Part shown: positions 62,246-64,000 of the stretch, piece by piece
Layout of the letters: every line of letters starts with the position of its first letter
Numbering within the stretch: the first letter of the stretch is position 1
Source: Piezodorus guildinii
Taxonomy: Eukaryota; Arthropoda; Insecta; Hemiptera; Pentatomidae
Direction: 5' to 3'
Assembly (NCBI GenBank): GCA_023052935.1
Contig: CM041292.1
Coordinates: forward strand, 82,222,169 to 82,286,168
DNA length: 64,000 nucleotides
The notes under the pieces: generated by a model
Seen by the model: the letters and a program-made list of their open reading frames with translations, nothing else
Told to the model about the DNA's origin: nothing
The model's database searches: none
Translations under genes and position numbers: made by a program

Positions 62246-64000
62246 AATGAATATTGCCATTACTTAATGAGAAAGTGAAAAAAAAACTAAAAATAAAACT
62301 GCACACTATCAGTGAAAGGGAAAAAAAACTGCTACTACAATTAATTACTTCTTATTTCAGCTTTTAAAAATTTAATTTGTAATTAATTTTTATTATTACT
62401 ACAAATTAGTTTATATTACTTTTTATTTATTCATTTTTCTTACTATTTATAGCAATAATATACATATTTTTAACTATTCACACCTTTACGTTCTATCTTG
62501 GTTTATTTAGCCGTAAACCTGAAAAGTGGTTATGAACGTTGGTTTCAAAATATTTTTTTTATTAAGTTGACATCTTGATGGTTCATTCCTTAGATACCAG
62601 GTGAATATACGTCAGTCTTAAATGTTCAAATGTTAGCTGGGTACGAAGAACCTCTCTCTGCGTTTCATGCAACTTGAGGCCTGCAAGAGCCGGTCTAAGG
62701 TAGAGGGTCCTGCTTCGATAATGTTCTAATTTAATTTTTAAAATCGTTCTGTTATATCACGTTTATTCAATGGACCTCTTGAACTGAAGGCTCAGTTCTT
62801 GTTCCTAGCTAGATAAGTGGTATTCATTATTATTTATTTTTTTGTGTTTGTATTCAGTAAGCAGATAAGGATTGCCTCAGAGATTGTCCCGCCCTTTCGC
62901 GTTATGGCTCTTATACAATTCACATTTCTGTGAGATAACTTTTAATCAGCAGAAATCTTTGTTCTTTGTGTTTACTGACGTAATGATATATGGGTAATTG
63001 TTTATTTGATCTTACATGTAGGAATAAATTACGTTTTACATTTTTTGGTAGTGTTGTGTTGCGATCTATATTTTTAGCATGCTGGTGAGGATTAAACAAA
63101 TTTTATTTTCAAAACGCATAAAGACAAGTCTATCTCTGAATATGGGTGCAATAAATTGTATTATTCTACTAAAAAGTATTAGATATAATAAACTTCAAGT
63201 TACAATTGTAAGTTCAGATGATATTTTGAGAAATAAATCAGGATTTTTTTCATATAGGATCCATACGATTCGAGAGCCAGTCATATTATATTTACCATTT
63301 ATGTATTCTCAAAATTAACCTATTTCACTAAACAGCCATTTGAGGGAGTGTAAATATCAACTTAATTTGTATCAAAATAATTAATTTCTCTTGGATTTTT
63401 TAGATAATTTTATATAATGTTTTATAAAATCGGAATGGTGATGGACAGCTAAATTTCTAGTTGTGGAAGTCGAACCAGAAACTCATTATTTAATCAACAG
63501 CATATAAATCCTCTAGGGATATTTAATTATTTGAAAGTTAAACATATTTTTTTAAATTATTATTCGGGTTATTTGTACTCTAGTCCAGAATCTAGACGGT
63601 GAATAATGAGGAGTCATGTTGATAGAGATTGTGAATGAAATTTTTGAAAAAAACAAACAAATTAATTGTTGCTTTGGATTGAGGAGTTATATGATATATT
63701 ATTGATATTTTTTACACCCATTCATATAAATGAAATAGTTGGCTCAGAACTGTGTTGATAAAGGTGCCAAGAAGATACGCTACAGTGGTTGTACAAGCAA
63801 GGTGGTTTGAATTCACTTTTTTAATTGAAACATGAAATCGAATGAAACATTTATGAATCGACATAACCCACTTGACCTTCAGTTAATATTCGTATTCGAG
63901 AATTTCCTCAGTTCGTCAATTTTTGTTGGACTAAGATGTAATTTTATTTTCTGCCGTGAACGACCTAGTTCCATGTACTGTTTAGCTTCAAGATATTTTT
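61175..64000. other. AT-rich gene-free stretch to the window end
   Basis: A long (AT)n array lies at 62187-62243. A GC-raised patch near 62590-62740 (gaggcctgcaagagccggtc) is unexplained. No coding sequence, RNA gene or known repeat family was recognised; the longest frames (61901-62260 minus, 63079-63318 plus) have no recognisable content and the first runs through the microsatellite. Confidence 0.45.
62187..62243. repeat. (TA)n microsatellite
   Basis: About 28 uninterrupted AT dinucleotides. Confidence 0.97.

Noticed and set aside
61901..62260. 119-codon minus-strand frame
   Set aside because: A large part is translation of the (TA)n array; the rest is AT-rich with no known content.
1..64000. 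Canonical tRNA or rRNA genes
   Set aside because: All Pol III box pairs found belong to SINE-like repeats, and no cloverleaf-complete tRNA or rRNA-like segment was recognised by eye.

Overview
The window looks like a stretch of a eukaryotic, AT-rich, transposon-saturated genome, most probably an arthropod and likely an insect. The signs are Jockey-type two-ORF LINEs, an RTE-like LINE, a gypsy-type LTR element with a tRNA-Lys-like primer site, two mariner (DD34D) elements, tRNA-derived SINEs, long (TA)n microsatellites, and no bacterial operons. The order cannot be fixed from the sequence. No complete host gene could be recognised. Nearly every long open frame belongs to a mobile element, and the possible host exons listed here are weak candidates based on splice signals.

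Layout. Positions 1-2550 hold a LINE tail cut by the window edge, two truncated copies of a dominant repeat called family A here, and a second LINE tail. Positions 2548-10579 are a three-level nest: a full-length, intact-ORF Jockey-type LINE (5711-9793, minus) sits inside one LTR of a gag-only gypsy-type element (2873-10035, minus), which sits inside a family A repeat. The two LTRs are the same length and differ at only two bases. Positions 10.6-17 kb hold a 17-bp tandem array, two more family A copies, an RT fragment and a SINE relic. Positions 17-28 kb hold LINE fragments, two long-TIR elements (one with a LINE fragment inside it, one with a short insert), a SINE, an internally deleted mariner and a palindromic MITE. 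A candidate short-exon cluster lies at 22.1-22.8 kb.

Positions 28-38 kb hold further LINE and SINE pieces, one candidate 75-nt exon, and a CpG-rich, promoter-like island ending in a consensus splice donor at 37671. Positions 40.7-44.4 kb hold a second deleted mariner inside one arm of an inverted-repeat family, an RTE-like LINE with perfect target-site duplications, and a 0.9-kb palindrome of the same family. Positions 45.5-52 kb hold three SINEs, a LINE tail and two family A copies. Positions 52307-57020 are a second full-length LINE with two uninterrupted ORFs and a 13-bp target-site duplication. The rest to 64 kb is family A copies, one short LINE tail with target duplications, a (TA)n array and otherwise featureless AT-rich DNA.

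How the parts fit. The two full-length LINEs encode nucleic-acid-binding ORF1 and endonuclease/reverse transcriptase ORF2 proteins and are the best candidates for autonomous machinery. The many 5'-truncated tails look like dead products of related LINEs, and the SINEs probably depend on LINE machinery. The gag-only LTR element and the deleted mariners would need enzymes supplied from elsewhere. Family A (at least 11 copies or fragments) has asymmetric terminal inverted repeats, a hairpin at one end, A/A flanks and no target duplication. This resembles Helentron-associated (DINE-1-like) non-autonomous elements more than an ordinary MITE, and its inverted repeats carry consensus 5' splice sites facing outward.
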